Assembly: GCA_036479115.1 (NCBI GenBank)
Contig: JAZGFD010000265.1
Coordinates: 1 to 19,224 of the forward strand
Source: UBA7328 sp036479115
GTDB taxonomy: Bacteria > Bacteroidota > Bacteroidia > Chitinophagales > Saprospiraceae
Direction of reading: 5' to 3'
Length of the DNA: 19,224 nucleotides
In this document: piece by piece, positions 8,427 to 15,302 of the stretch
Numbering within the stretch: the first letter of the stretch is position 1
Layout of the letters: each line of letters starts with the position of its first letter
Position numbers and translations under genes: made by a program
The notes under the pieces: generated by a model
Seen by the model: the letters and a program-made list of their open reading frames with translations, nothing else
The model's database searches: none
Told to the model about the DNA's origin: nothing

Positions 8427-8454
8427 CCCAGTATTTATATACTGGGATAATTTT
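8427..8454 (+). terminator. Hairpin, possible attenuating terminator
   Basis: A perfect 8-bp stem (CCCAGTAT / ATACTGGG at 8427-8434 and 8439-8446) with a TTAT loop is followed by ATAATTTT, an AT-rich tail with an imperfect T run. It lies between two paralogous exported-protein genes. It may terminate or reduce transcription. The T tract is broken, so efficiency is doubtful. Confidence 0.45.
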
Positions 8455-8469
8455 ATCAAAAAAAATAAC

Positions 8470-9204
8470 ATGAAAATATTAGTTGCAATATCAACATATT
8501 TTATACTTCAGATTAGCTACGGACAAATACCTATAGAGGGTGAATGGCATTACCCACCTACTGGAACAATGCTAAAGATTCAATTTGACGGAACCAATAT
8601 AATCGCTGATGGTGTAAATGAGAATCTTGCTTATGTATTTAAGTTTGAAAATGAAAGCCTCTATTCAGAAAAATCTATAAATGGTCTCTTTTTAAATGTA
8701 AATAATTATGATACAATAATTGTTTTTAGTGCTAAAAGCAAGAAAAAAAATGTTTGGATTAAAAACAAAACCAAAGACGCTTTTAGCACTTCTGAAAACG
8801 CTCTTAGTTCCAAATCAACAGGGGAGACCTTAACTACAACAAATAGTAAAGTGGCCCAACCATCCAATGAATCAAATATTCAAAAGCTGACCAAATTCAA
8901 TGTACCTAGAGGCACAAAGGTGTACTGGACAGAAAATGAAACATATAAAACAGAAAGTTCCGGGTCTACTCTGAGCGAATTGTTTTTGGGAGGTATTAAT
9001 AATTCTACATATAAAATTGAATACATAGGAATTGTAGAACAATTTATTGGAGACAATGTAAAACTAATAATAACAGATGTAGGAATAGATGATCCAGATT
9101 GGGCTTCTATGAATTATTTGGATTCAAAAGCCTATGTAAAGGAAAAAGCAAAGAATCGAATTGGTCAGACCAGAGTTAAATCATTAGATCAGGTTGAGTT
9201 ATAG
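8470..9204 (+). CDS. Exported protein sharing the WxYxPTGT domain; C-terminal domain unknown
   Basis: 244 residues; signal peptide MKILVAISTYFILQISYG (1-18). Residues ~22-98 repeat the N-terminal domain of the preceding gene: IEGEWHYPPTGTM aligns with VAGTWRYGPTGTI, NGLFLNV with AGLFLEF, and KNVWIKNK with NTWVRYAY. A Ser/Thr-rich linker (~103-137) follows, then a C-terminal half (~139-244) containing VPRGTKVYWTENETYKT, LFLGGINNSTYKIEYIG and DDPDWASMNYLDSKAY. That half is not recognised, and it has no barrel or sorting domain. It is probably a periplasmic or surface soluble protein. It lies in a tandem paralogue pair, 84 bp after its partner, and just before the second FHA gene. Confidence 0.72.
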   Translation: MKILVAISTYFILQISYGQIPIEGEWHYPPTGTMLKIQFDGTNIIADGVNENLAYVFKFENESLYSEKSINGLFLNVNNYDTIIVFSAKSKKKNVWIKNKTKDAFSTSENALSSKSTGETLTTTNSKVAQPSNESNIQKLTKFNVPRGTKVYWTENETYKTESSGSTLSELFLGGINNSTYKIEYIGIVEQFIGDNVKLIITDVGIDDPDWASMNYLDSKAYVKEKAKNRIGQTRVKSLDQVEL

Positions 9205-9239
9205 TAAGCCTTTTATTATAAATCCATAAACCAGCTTAT

Positions 9240-9767
9240 ATGAAAATAAAAATACGATGCCCACACTGTGCTCAGGAATATCCTGTATCCCTCAAAAACA
9301 CCCTTCAAGGTCAAAATGTATGGATAGAATGTCATAATAATAAGTGTAAACAAAAAATACCTGTGCTTGTCCCAGTATTGAAAGATGTAAGTAATGATCA
9401 GACAGTAATAATGAAAAGTGGGGATAAACGACCTCAATCACTCGAATTATTTGTAGAAAGCGAGCCTGGAATAGAGCAACACATATCATTAATAAGTGGG
9501 GATTATATTCTTGGAAGAGAATCAATAAAAAAGGATGTGGATATAGAGATTTTAAATGATGACGAATCTTTGTCACGTCAACACTGTAAGCTGAATGTAT
9601 TCATAGAATCAGATAATATTACATGTACAATATCAGATTATAAAAGTAAAAATGGGGTGTACATTAACGGCCGCAAACTTGAGAAAAATGAGGAATTCTA
9701 TCTGATCAATGATGATAAAATCCTGCTCGGACGAACTGTGATAATTTTTAAAGAAAAGTTTCAATAA
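9240..9767 (+). CDS. Zinc-ribbon plus FHA-domain cytoplasmic protein
   Basis: 175 residues. The N-terminus is a four-Cys zinc-ribbon-like module: CPHC at 7-10 and CHNNKC at 31-36. A linker (~45-68) leads to an FHA domain (~75-172) with all hallmarks: G92-R93 (ILGRES), S112-R113-x-H115 (LSRQHC) and KNGVYINGR at 137-145. It should read phosphothreonine peptides. There is no signal peptide or membrane segment, so it is cytoplasmic. The PP2C phosphatase starts 13 nt downstream, so the two are almost certainly co-transcribed. An FHA protein plus a PP2C usually implies a Ser/Thr kinase; none lies in this window. The zinc-ribbon/FHA combination is the mirror image of the membrane FHA protein at 5677. 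Confidence 0.85.
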   Translation: MKIKIRCPHCAQEYPVSLKNTLQGQNVWIECHNNKCKQKIPVLVPVLKDVSNDQTVIMKSGDKRPQSLELFVESEPGIEQHISLISGDYILGRESIKKDVDIEILNDDESLSRQHCKLNVFIESDNITCTISDYKSKNGVYINGRKLEKNEEFYLINDDKILLGRTVIIFKEKFQ

Positions 9768-9780
9768 ACTTTAGTAGACA

Positions 9781-10506
9781 ATGAAGATAAGAAATTTCAC
9801 TTATCAGGGTCAAAGAGACTATCAGGAGGATAACCTTTATATCGATCAGAAAGCAAAGTCTTTGTTTTTTGTATGTGATGGTGTAGGAGGTAGTCATGGA
9901 GGTAGTACAGCCAGTAATATTATCGTCAATGAAATTAAAAAACAGTATAATGGTTTGTGTCAAAATAAAATAGATAAAGGCAAAATAATCGAAATGATAA
10001 AGATTGCCCATAATGCTCTTGTCGACCAATCAAAGCATAATCTAGCATTAAAAGATATGGCTACTACCATAGCCTTATTATACATCTGTGGTAATAAGGC
10101 CATCACTTGTCATGTAGGAGATAGTAAGGTCTATTATCTCAATGTTAAAACTGGCAACTGGTGGTGTACAAAAGATGACTCCACCGTTCAGGAGTTATTT
10201 GATTCAGGAGTACTGAATTCTGAAGAAGAAATGAAAAATCATCCTTATAAAAATAGAATAACAAGAGCATTAAGTGGAAATAATTTAGAACCGCCAATAA
10301 TCACAATTGAAACAATCGACGAAATAGAAACTGATGATATATTTCTCGTATGTACAGATGGTGCTTTAGAAGATTATTCGAGTCATCAACTAGTGGAACA
10401 CTTTTTATCAAAAGAAAAGTCTTTTGATCAGGCTTGGGATGAATTTGAAGAGAACTGCAAAAATCACTCAAGTGATAACAATACATCCATTGGAATACAT
10501 ATATAG
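9781..10506 (+). CDS. PP2C-family serine/threonine protein phosphatase
   Basis: 241 residues, the normal size for a stand-alone bacterial PP2C. All metal-binding motifs are present: RDYQEDN (E16, D17), CDGVGG (D33, G34), HVGDSKVYYL (111-120), CTDG (D193) and SDNNTS (D232, N233). TRALSG and the threonine pair MATT near 95-96 are in their usual places. It should dephosphorylate phospho-Ser/Thr proteins with Mn2+ or Mg2+, opposing a kinase that signals through the adjacent FHA proteins. It follows the zinc-ribbon FHA gene by 13 nt. The last codons overlap the left arm of a 17-bp inverted repeat, so the adjacent element may have altered the extreme C-terminus, but the core is complete. Confidence 0.92.
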   Translation: MKIRNFTYQGQRDYQEDNLYIDQKAKSLFFVCDGVGGSHGGSTASNIIVNEIKKQYNGLCQNKIDKGKIIEMIKIAHNALVDQSKHNLALKDMATTIALLYICGNKAITCHVGDSKVYYLNVKTGNWWCTKDDSTVQELFDSGVLNSEEEMKNHPYKNRITRALSGNNLEPPIITIETIDEIETDDIFLVCTDGALEDYSSHQLVEHFLSKEKSFDQAWDEFEENCKNHSSDNNTSIGIHI

Positions 10507-10694
10507 TGTCTGAACGAAAGCTCATCAAAATTAAAAATAGTTCACTTCGACAAGCTCTGCATAAAACCTTTGTCTATATATTAATTTTATTCAACTGGCT
10601 GATACTCAGGCATCACCGAATTTCAAAAAACTAAATTTTCATCCAAAATATTCTATTTCATAAAATTCATCAATTTCCGTTCAGACACTATATA
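10500..10694. mobile_element. 195-bp MITE-like element with 17-bp terminal inverted repeats
   Basis: TATATAGTGTCTGAACG at 10500-10516 is exactly inverted at 10678-10694 (CGTTCAGACACTATATA). The 161 bp between contain no ORF and include GTTCACTTCGACAAGCTC, a string that I recall as common in Bacteroidota intergenic repeats. The left arm covers the PP2C stop codon and the right arm ends 11 bp before the next start codon. Size, perfect terminal repeats, lack of coding capacity and TA-rich ends fit a miniature inverted-repeat element. A regulatory hairpin or bidirectional terminator is the alternative. Confidence 0.55.
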
Positions 10695-10705
10695 ACATTA
10701 AAACC

Positions 10706-12361
10706 ATGAAAACCTATTTTGTTTTATTTGCTCTCGCTTTTGTAAGTATAGAGTGTGCCAAAGAATCAAGTCTAAATACCGATCAGGATACTACTATTAT
10801 TGATAAAGACCAGGACGGTATTCCGGATAATTCAGATTGTGTACCTAACAACCCTAATATTTCGCGACCAGGAGACCTTTGTGATGACCATGATTCTAAC
10901 ACTGATAATGATATTATTCAAGAAAATTGTACCTGCAAAGGAGGTGTTGATGAAAAATCAGACAGAGACAATGATCACGTAAACGATAACGCCGATTGTG
11001 CACCTGATGATCCTAATATTTCACGACCTGGAGATCCTTGTGACGATCAAAATGAAGAAACAATAGAAGATGTAATTCAGGAAAATTGCTCTTGTTTAGG
11101 TATACCCCAAGAAGATGACCAAGACTCCGATAATGATGGTGTAAAAGATGCAATTGACTGTAGGCCAAACGACCCGAATATCTCTGTTATAGGGGATTCA
11201 TGTAATGATGAAAATAGTGATACTGATGATGATATGATTCAAGCTGATTGTAGTTGTCAAGGAATAGACAATAATTCTGGAGGAATGGTAGCAGGATGGA
11301 GTGAAATGTATACTCATGATCAAGAGGTGATATTGTTTGCAATAGATTATAATTTATTGGCTATTCATGATAAGGATGGATTGCTACTTGTCGATTTCGA
11401 CAACTCTACAGAGATACGATTAGAAATCTATAGGTATAGTTTTTTGGGGAAATCTTACACAGCCGATTTTAGAGAGATAAGAAGCATGAAGTATACAGAT
11501 TATGGTTTGCATATTGGCACAAATGATGGTCACTATATTGTGAAAGATGATGAGGGTATACGTGGAGCCCCTGTACAGGTAAGGAGTATTAAGAATATTG
11601 ATGGAAAGACATATGCCCTATGGGAATTTGAAAATTATAATAATACAGGTACATCTATAAAAAACATAGTAAGTGAGATAGGTATAGATAAGGATAGCGG
11701 ATTCTGGGGAGATGATGATTTGTGTGATTTAATTGATACTCCTATAGATGCTCATGGGTGTAACAACTACAATATTGGATCTTATGCAGTTGATCATGAT
11801 TATGGAACCATCAACGTATTACATGATAAAATCTCTAACAATTTGGTTTTCTCAGGACTAGAAGTTTCTTTAAAATTTTCTGAATTGCCATTCAATAAAA
11901 TATTGAATATGGAATGGGTATCTATTGCCTTTAGAAGAGAAGGGCCAATGGGTAATTTGACTTCTCATGCGTTATGGATTCATACGGATAATGGATTTGT
12001 AGTTTTTAAAGTTGGTGATGGATTGGGAAATGATAAAAGCAATAAAATATTTGAATTATTGTGGCATATCAATAAGGATGACGAATTATTAAAGACAGAT
12101 GAAATAGATCAATTTTTAGTGGACGTATCTCATTTTTCAAGGCAGAAAACTCTCATGGCTTTCAGCAATTCTACTAAAATGTTTTACTATATCGACGGTG
12201 AAAATGGTGTGATTTGCAATTTTCCTCCTGAAAACACCCTGATTAATAAGTCTGAATTTATTACTCACATGGATCAGACAGGCTCAGATGTTTATCTGAG
12301 TCAAGGACACAGAATTATTGAAATAGATAAAAAAGAGATTGCGGAAAGATGTAATTTTTAA
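10706..12361 (+). CDS. Exported protein with three calcium/Cys repeats and a propeller-like domain; probably frameshifted at 3' end
   Basis: 551 residues. The hydrophobic N-terminus ends at Cys17 (FVSIEC); Glu at -1 is atypical for a lipobox, so lipidation is uncertain. Three ~52-residue repeats span about 31-187. Each joins an acidic calcium-type loop (DKDQDGIPDNSDC, DRDNDHVNDNADC, DSDNDGVKDAIDC), a PNxPNIS or PDDPNIS link, and a GDxCDDxxxxTxxDxIQxxCxCxG motif. The same last motif occurs twice in the type IX cargo at 2136. From ~195 onward are beta-rich segments suggesting a propeller (LLAIHDKDGLLLVDF, GLHIGTNDGHYIVKD, LWIHTDNGFVVFKVGDG). The stop codon lies directly in a T run. Adding one T restores the frame into FG-GAP repeats downstream, so the intact product may have been ~699 residues. 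There is no sorting domain in either part. Confidence 0.7.
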   Translation: MKTYFVLFALAFVSIECAKESSLNTDQDTTIIDKDQDGIPDNSDCVPNNPNISRPGDLCDDHDSNTDNDIIQENCTCKGGVDEKSDRDNDHVNDNADCAPDDPNISRPGDPCDDQNEETIEDVIQENCSCLGIPQEDDQDSDNDGVKDAIDCRPNDPNISVIGDSCNDENSDTDDDMIQADCSCQGIDNNSGGMVAGWSEMYTHDQEVILFAIDYNLLAIHDKDGLLLVDFDNSTEIRLEIYRYSFLGKSYTADFREIRSMKYTDYGLHIGTNDGHYIVKDDEGIRGAPVQVRSIKNIDGKTYALWEFENYNNTGTSIKNIVSEIGIDKDSGFWGDDDLCDLIDTPIDAHGCNNYNIGSYAVDHDYGTINVLHDKISNNLVFSGLEVSLKFSELPFNKILNMEWVSIAFRREGPMGNLTSHALWIHTDNGFVVFKVGDGLGNDKSNKIFELLWHINKDDELLKTDEIDQFLVDVSHFSRQKTLMAFSNSTKMFYYIDGENGVICNFPPENTLINKSEFITHMDQTGSDVYLSQGHRIIEIDKKEIAERCNF

Positions 12362-12804
12362 ATTCTTGGACTCAGCATAGACCAAAACTTTTTTCACATA
12401 TTGTTTCTATTGGCTTCCTAAATCCAATTCTTGTTGATTTTAATGGTGATACATACCCAGATCTACAAGTAAAAAGCGGGCCAGGCATTTCGGGCATTAA
12501 ATTTGGTCAATCTGATTATAAATATGATCTTTCAAATATCTCCATTCTTGCAGATACAGCATTCACATATTTAAGTGCAGATCTTGATTCAGACAATGAT
12601 ATTGACCTTTTTATGGCAAAATCAGGGCACTCTTCAGTTTATATAAACGATGGTACTGGTACTTTTAATCAGATCAATATCCCTATTGCAATAGATAGAC
12701 TTGCTATTTCCAAAATGATAGACATGGATGGTGATGGCGATATTGATGTCCTTTATAAAAGGGGAAATGTATTATATATTGCCGAAAATCAAGTTATTCC
12801 ATAG
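12355..12804 (+). pseudogene. Out-of-frame FG-GAP/VCBS-type C-terminal part of the preceding gene
   Basis: In the frame one base back from the upstream gene, translation is open from 12355 to the stop at 12802-12804 with no start codon near its 5' end; the first ATG is at 12613. The encoded ~148 residues contain three FG-GAP-type calcium loops: LVDFNGDTYPDL, ADLDSDNDIDLF and MIDMDGDGDIDVL. The protein signal thus begins well before any start codon, so this is not an independent intact gene. One extra T in the run at 12355-12359 would fuse it in frame with the 10706 gene (…CNF-LNSWTQ…). Possible causes are a real 1-bp deletion, a sequencing error, or slippage at TTT-TAA. Confidence 0.7.
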
Positions 12805-12807
12805 TCA

Positions 12808-13020
12808 ATGACTTTCGTACAACAACTATTATCTGCCAATGCAGTGGCCTTTGCCACACAAGACAATTCGGATTTACGGCTGCCAAAGACCAAAGGGAAT
12901 GAACGAGTATATTATGTAAAAAAGAAAACCGCAACGAAGTACACGGTAAGAGATAAAAAGACAGGTGAAAAATGTGAAATCACTTTTTGTAATTGCCTAA
13001 AAAATTCATTTATTAAGTAA
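12808..13020 (+). CDS. Small unknown basic protein
   Basis: 70 residues, starting 3 nt after the stop of the FG-GAP fragment. I recognise no family. The second half is Lys-rich (VYYVKKKTATKYTVRDKKTGEKC begins this stretch near residue 34; quoted parts: VYYVKKKTATKY and RDKKTGEKC) and ends with three cysteines (KC, FCNC). There is no signal peptide or membrane segment. It could be a real small gene or the remnant of a larger one. The tight spacing is the main support. Confidence 0.35.
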   Translation: MTFVQQLLSANAVAFATQDNSDLRLPKTKGNERVYYVKKKTATKYTVRDKKTGEKCEITFCNCLKNSFIK

Positions 13021-13096
13021 TCGTTTTCAGCATGACCCTATCGTTATCAGTTGCATTTCAGATTGTCGTTAATCTCTTGAGAGAGGTAATGTTACG

Positions 13097-13127
13097 TTGG
13101 CTCTATAATGAAATATGGCTAACTTTG
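13097..13127 (+). promoter_or_regulatory. Bacteroidota-type promoter for the histidine kinase gene
   Basis: TTG at 13097-13099 and TAACTTTG at 13120-13127 are separated by 20 nt. This matches the Bacteroidota primary sigma pattern (TTTG/TTG, 19-21 nt, TAnnTTTG). It lies 74 nt before the kinase ATG, inside the only gap upstream of that gene, so the kinase probably has its own transcript. Confidence 0.6.
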
Positions 13128-13201
13128 CCGAAATTTTTATTATTGAAAATTATGGTAATACGACAATTTAAAATGCATTCCCTTTATCTGATAAAAAAAT
13201 T

Positions 13202-14512
13202 ATGTCTCTAAAATTCCAGTATATAATATTCAATATCTTTATTCACATTGTAATTACTGGGCTTCTATTTTACACCTTTAAAGACGACCGATGGTATTTT
13301 CTTTTATTTGAAATAGCAATACTGATATCAATAATAATAAGCTACAGATTATATAGTAGATTTAATCAACCATTAACCTTAATGAAAAATGGAGTTAATG
13401 CCATCAAAGATGAAGATTATAATGTAAGATTTTTAAAAACAGGGAGTAATGATATTAATGAATTAATAGGTGTGTTCAATACATTTTTAGACAAACTCAG
13501 GCAAGAAAAAGTAAAAACTCAAGAGCAGGCTTATTTTTTAGAATCCATAATTACCGCATCACCTATAGGGATGATAATGCTAGATTATGACAACCTAGTT
13601 ACCTCGGTTAATGATGCTGTCCTAAAAATTCTAAGAGTAAAAGATATCAATTTAAAAAGACCATTGTCAGATATAGACCATCCTGTAATTGAGAGTCTAA
13701 TAGCATTAGAAATAGGAGACAGTAAGATCATCACTACAGGGCTCACACAACGTTATAAATGTCAAGTGAGATCAGTCATCCACCTCGGATTTAGAAGGGT
13801 CTTTATAATGATAGAAGAAATGAGCAAAGAGTTGCTTAAAAATGAGAAAGCAGCCTATGGAAAAGTGATAAGAATGATGGCTCATGAAGTGAATAATAGT
13901 ATAGGTGCTGTAAATTCTATTCTCCAAACGGTATTGGATTTTGGGTTTGATGAAAGAGATGACGAATATAAAGAGTCTTTACAGGTTGCAAAAGAGAGAA
14001 ACAATGAGCTTTCTTTATTTATGAAAAAATTTGCAGATGTATTAAGGCTTCCACAACCTACTAAGATAAAAATAGAAATGGAAGACTTAGTAAGACATGC
14101 TAAACTTATCATGGGGTCACTTGCCAAAGAGCAAAATATTAATATTGACGTACAAATAAAAGACCAAAACGTAGTGATAGAATGTGATTCCTCACAAATC
14201 CAACAAGTCATTATAAATGCTGTAAAAAATGCTATAGAATCAATAAAAAAGGATGGAAATATTACTATACTATTACAAAATTCTACTCCTCAAATTACAG
14301 TCATAGACAATGGCCCTGGAATAGACGTATCAGTAAGAGATAAGTTATTCACTCCTTTCTTTTCTACGAAACCAGCTGGGCAGGGTATCGGCCTGATTCT
14401 CTCCAGAGAAATATTGCTATCTCATGGAGCAGAATTTAGATTATACTCTGATCATGACTCAAGCCATACTTATTTTGAGATAGACTTTTTAGATGTGTCA
14501 AATTTGACATAA
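13202..14512 (+). CDS. NtrY-like membrane sensor histidine kinase (orphan)
   Basis: 436 residues. Two membrane segments (~7-25, ~31-49) are joined by a very short loop, so there is almost no periplasmic sensor. A HAMP-like linker (~50-102) and a PAS-like domain (~110-205, with SPIGMIMLDYDNLVTSVNDA) follow. The phospho-acceptor is H228 in RMMAHEVNNSIG, a form typical of NtrY-like kinases. The ATPase part has the N box (INAVKNAIES), G1 (DNGPGID), F box (TPFFSTK) and G2 (GQGIGL). All catalytic motifs are intact. Sensing is probably cytoplasmic or within the membrane. NtrY-like kinases often sit beside an NtrC-type regulator, but none is adjacent here. The start is the only ATG that precedes the first membrane segment. 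Confidence 0.9.
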   Translation: MSLKFQYIIFNIFIHIVITGLLFYTFKDDRWYFLLFEIAILISIIISYRLYSRFNQPLTLMKNGVNAIKDEDYNVRFLKTGSNDINELIGVFNTFLDKLRQEKVKTQEQAYFLESIITASPIGMIMLDYDNLVTSVNDAVLKILRVKDINLKRPLSDIDHPVIESLIALEIGDSKIITTGLTQRYKCQVRSVIHLGFRRVFIMIEEMSKELLKNEKAAYGKVIRMMAHEVNNSIGAVNSILQTVLDFGFDERDDEYKESLQVAKERNNELSLFMKKFADVLRLPQPTKIKIEMEDLVRHAKLIMGSLAKEQNINIDVQIKDQNVVIECDSSQIQQVIINAVKNAIESIKKDGNITILLQNSTPQITVIDNGPGIDVSVRDKLFTPFFSTKPAGQGIGLILSREILLSHGAEFRLYSDHDSSHTYFEIDFLDVSNLT

Positions 14513-14679
14513 GCGCTCATATATGGATCTGAAACATGTCCTTACAAAATCAAAATTGGTAATACTTTGGCTATCGGCGGAAAATGTACTAAAAAAAGGT
14601 GGTCAGGCCATCTTAAGCGACTCATTGAGTCATTAAAAATTGGTATCCTTTACCATTACCTCAGATACAATTGGTAGTA

Positions 14680-14697
14680 TTGGGTTTTTAAACCCAA
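14680..14697. repeat. Perfect 8-bp hairpin
   Basis: TTGGGTTT-TT-AAACCCAA is self-complementary with a 2-nt spacer and is followed by an A run. It sits 6 bp outside the left end of the 400-bp inverted-repeat segment. A terminator read on the - strand (T run after the stem) or part of the repeat unit are both possible. Confidence 0.5.
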
Positions 14698-14703
14698 AAA
14701 AAC

Positions 14704-15103
14704 GTGACTACTCAGGTGATGTACTTTTGAACTTAAAAATTACATTTTTTTGATGGACACAAGCTATTTTCGCATTAATGGTAACCTAAAGTTGAACCTG
14801 AAGGGTTCATATGATTTAAAAAATAGACGTTAATCGGTACATACGACCCCGACAGGGTCGAATTTCTTCAATACAATAAAACCCTACGAATATTTAATCC
14901 CTACAGGATTCATAGATCGGTTCTGAACGTGCTATTAGAATGGCTAAAGTTGAAATATCTGGCATGTTTAAATCAGGCCAACACGTTTTCTGTATCCTAA
15001 GGCCTGTTTGTGATACTTTGAGAAAAAGAAATCTCAATATGCACTCAACTATGATGCAATTAGTCCAAACTTAATTCTCTTTTAATGGTGCCTGAGTAGT
15101 CAC
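14704..15103. mobile_element. 400-bp segment bounded by 13-bp perfect inverted repeats
   Basis: GTGACTACTCAGG at 14704-14716 is exactly inverted at 15091-15103 (CCTGAGTAGTCAC). The interior has no transposase-sized ORF. It contains the palindrome array at 14793-14910 and one short ORF of 44 codons. No clear target-site duplication is seen at the outer edges, which are both A-rich. It is most like a non-autonomous element or a decayed insertion. I cannot name the parent transposon. Confidence 0.55.
14793..14910. repeat. Array of three palindromes with 51-bp period
   Basis: Three stem-loops with 5-nt loops have centres at 14801, 14852 and 14903, exactly 51 bp apart: TGAACC-TGAAG-GGTTCA (14793-14809), CGACCC-CGACA-GGGTCG (14844-14860) and AATCC-CTACA-GGATT (14896-14910). 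The stems vary but keep complementarity around a CC…GG core, while the intervening ~35 bp are AT-rich and not conserved. From memory, similar CC(N5)GG palindromes are common in intergenic Bacteroidota DNA. Confidence 0.65.
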
Positions 15104-15302
15104 AAAATAACATTAAAAGACTTTTTATTTGAACGCAAGAGACCAAAATTGTGATAAAAAATTCTCTATGGTAATCAAAAAAGCTATGGCAGAATTAGAA
15201 TAGTAGCGCCATCTGATTATTTTAACACTTTGGCAAAGTCAGGAGACCAATTCACATCAATAAAATCTATTTATCCACAGATAATACCCGTTTATTTGTA
15301 TC

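Larger units (their letters stand above)
14513..15302. other. 790-bp gene-free interval rich in palindromes
   Basis: No convincing gene is seen between the kinase and the MarC-like gene on either strand. The longest thing noticed is a 44-codon ATG ORF at 14940-15074 without recognisable features. The interval holds small palindromes at 14619-14631 (GACTCA-T-TGAGTC), 14641-14655 (TGGTA/TACCA) and 14680-14697. It also holds an inverted-repeat-bounded segment at 14704-15103 with a regularly spaced palindrome array, and about 200 bp of plain AT-rich sequence before the next start codon. Confidence 0.7.

Noticed and set aside
9748..10029. Antisense hydrophobic frame at the FHA/PP2C junction
   Set aside because: Covers conserved PP2C motifs on the other strand; the hydrophobicity is a by-product of AT-rich codons.
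12613..12804. A separate 63-residue gene starting at the ATG
   Set aside because: The FG-GAP signal starts about 180 bases before this ATG in the same frame, so the ATG is an internal Met of a larger broken coding region.
13202..14512. The histidine kinase as partner of the LytTR regulator at 4982
   Set aside because: They are over 7 kb apart with separate promoters, the kinase is NtrY-like and not LytS-like, and the regulator's receiver looks unable to accept phosphate.
14793..14910. Regularly spaced repeats as a CRISPR array
   Set aside because: The repeat units differ in sequence and only conserve palindromy, there are just three, and no cas genes are present.
14940..15074. 44-codon ATG ORF in the gene-free interval
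   Set aside because: No recognisable motif, promoter or neighbour; it lies in the repeat-bounded segment. It could be the remnant of a gene but cannot be supported.
15271..15279. TTATCCACA, an exact DnaA-box consensus
   Set aside because: Only a single copy was seen, with no cluster, AT-rich unwinding repeat array or dnaA/dnaN gene nearby; not evidence for an origin.
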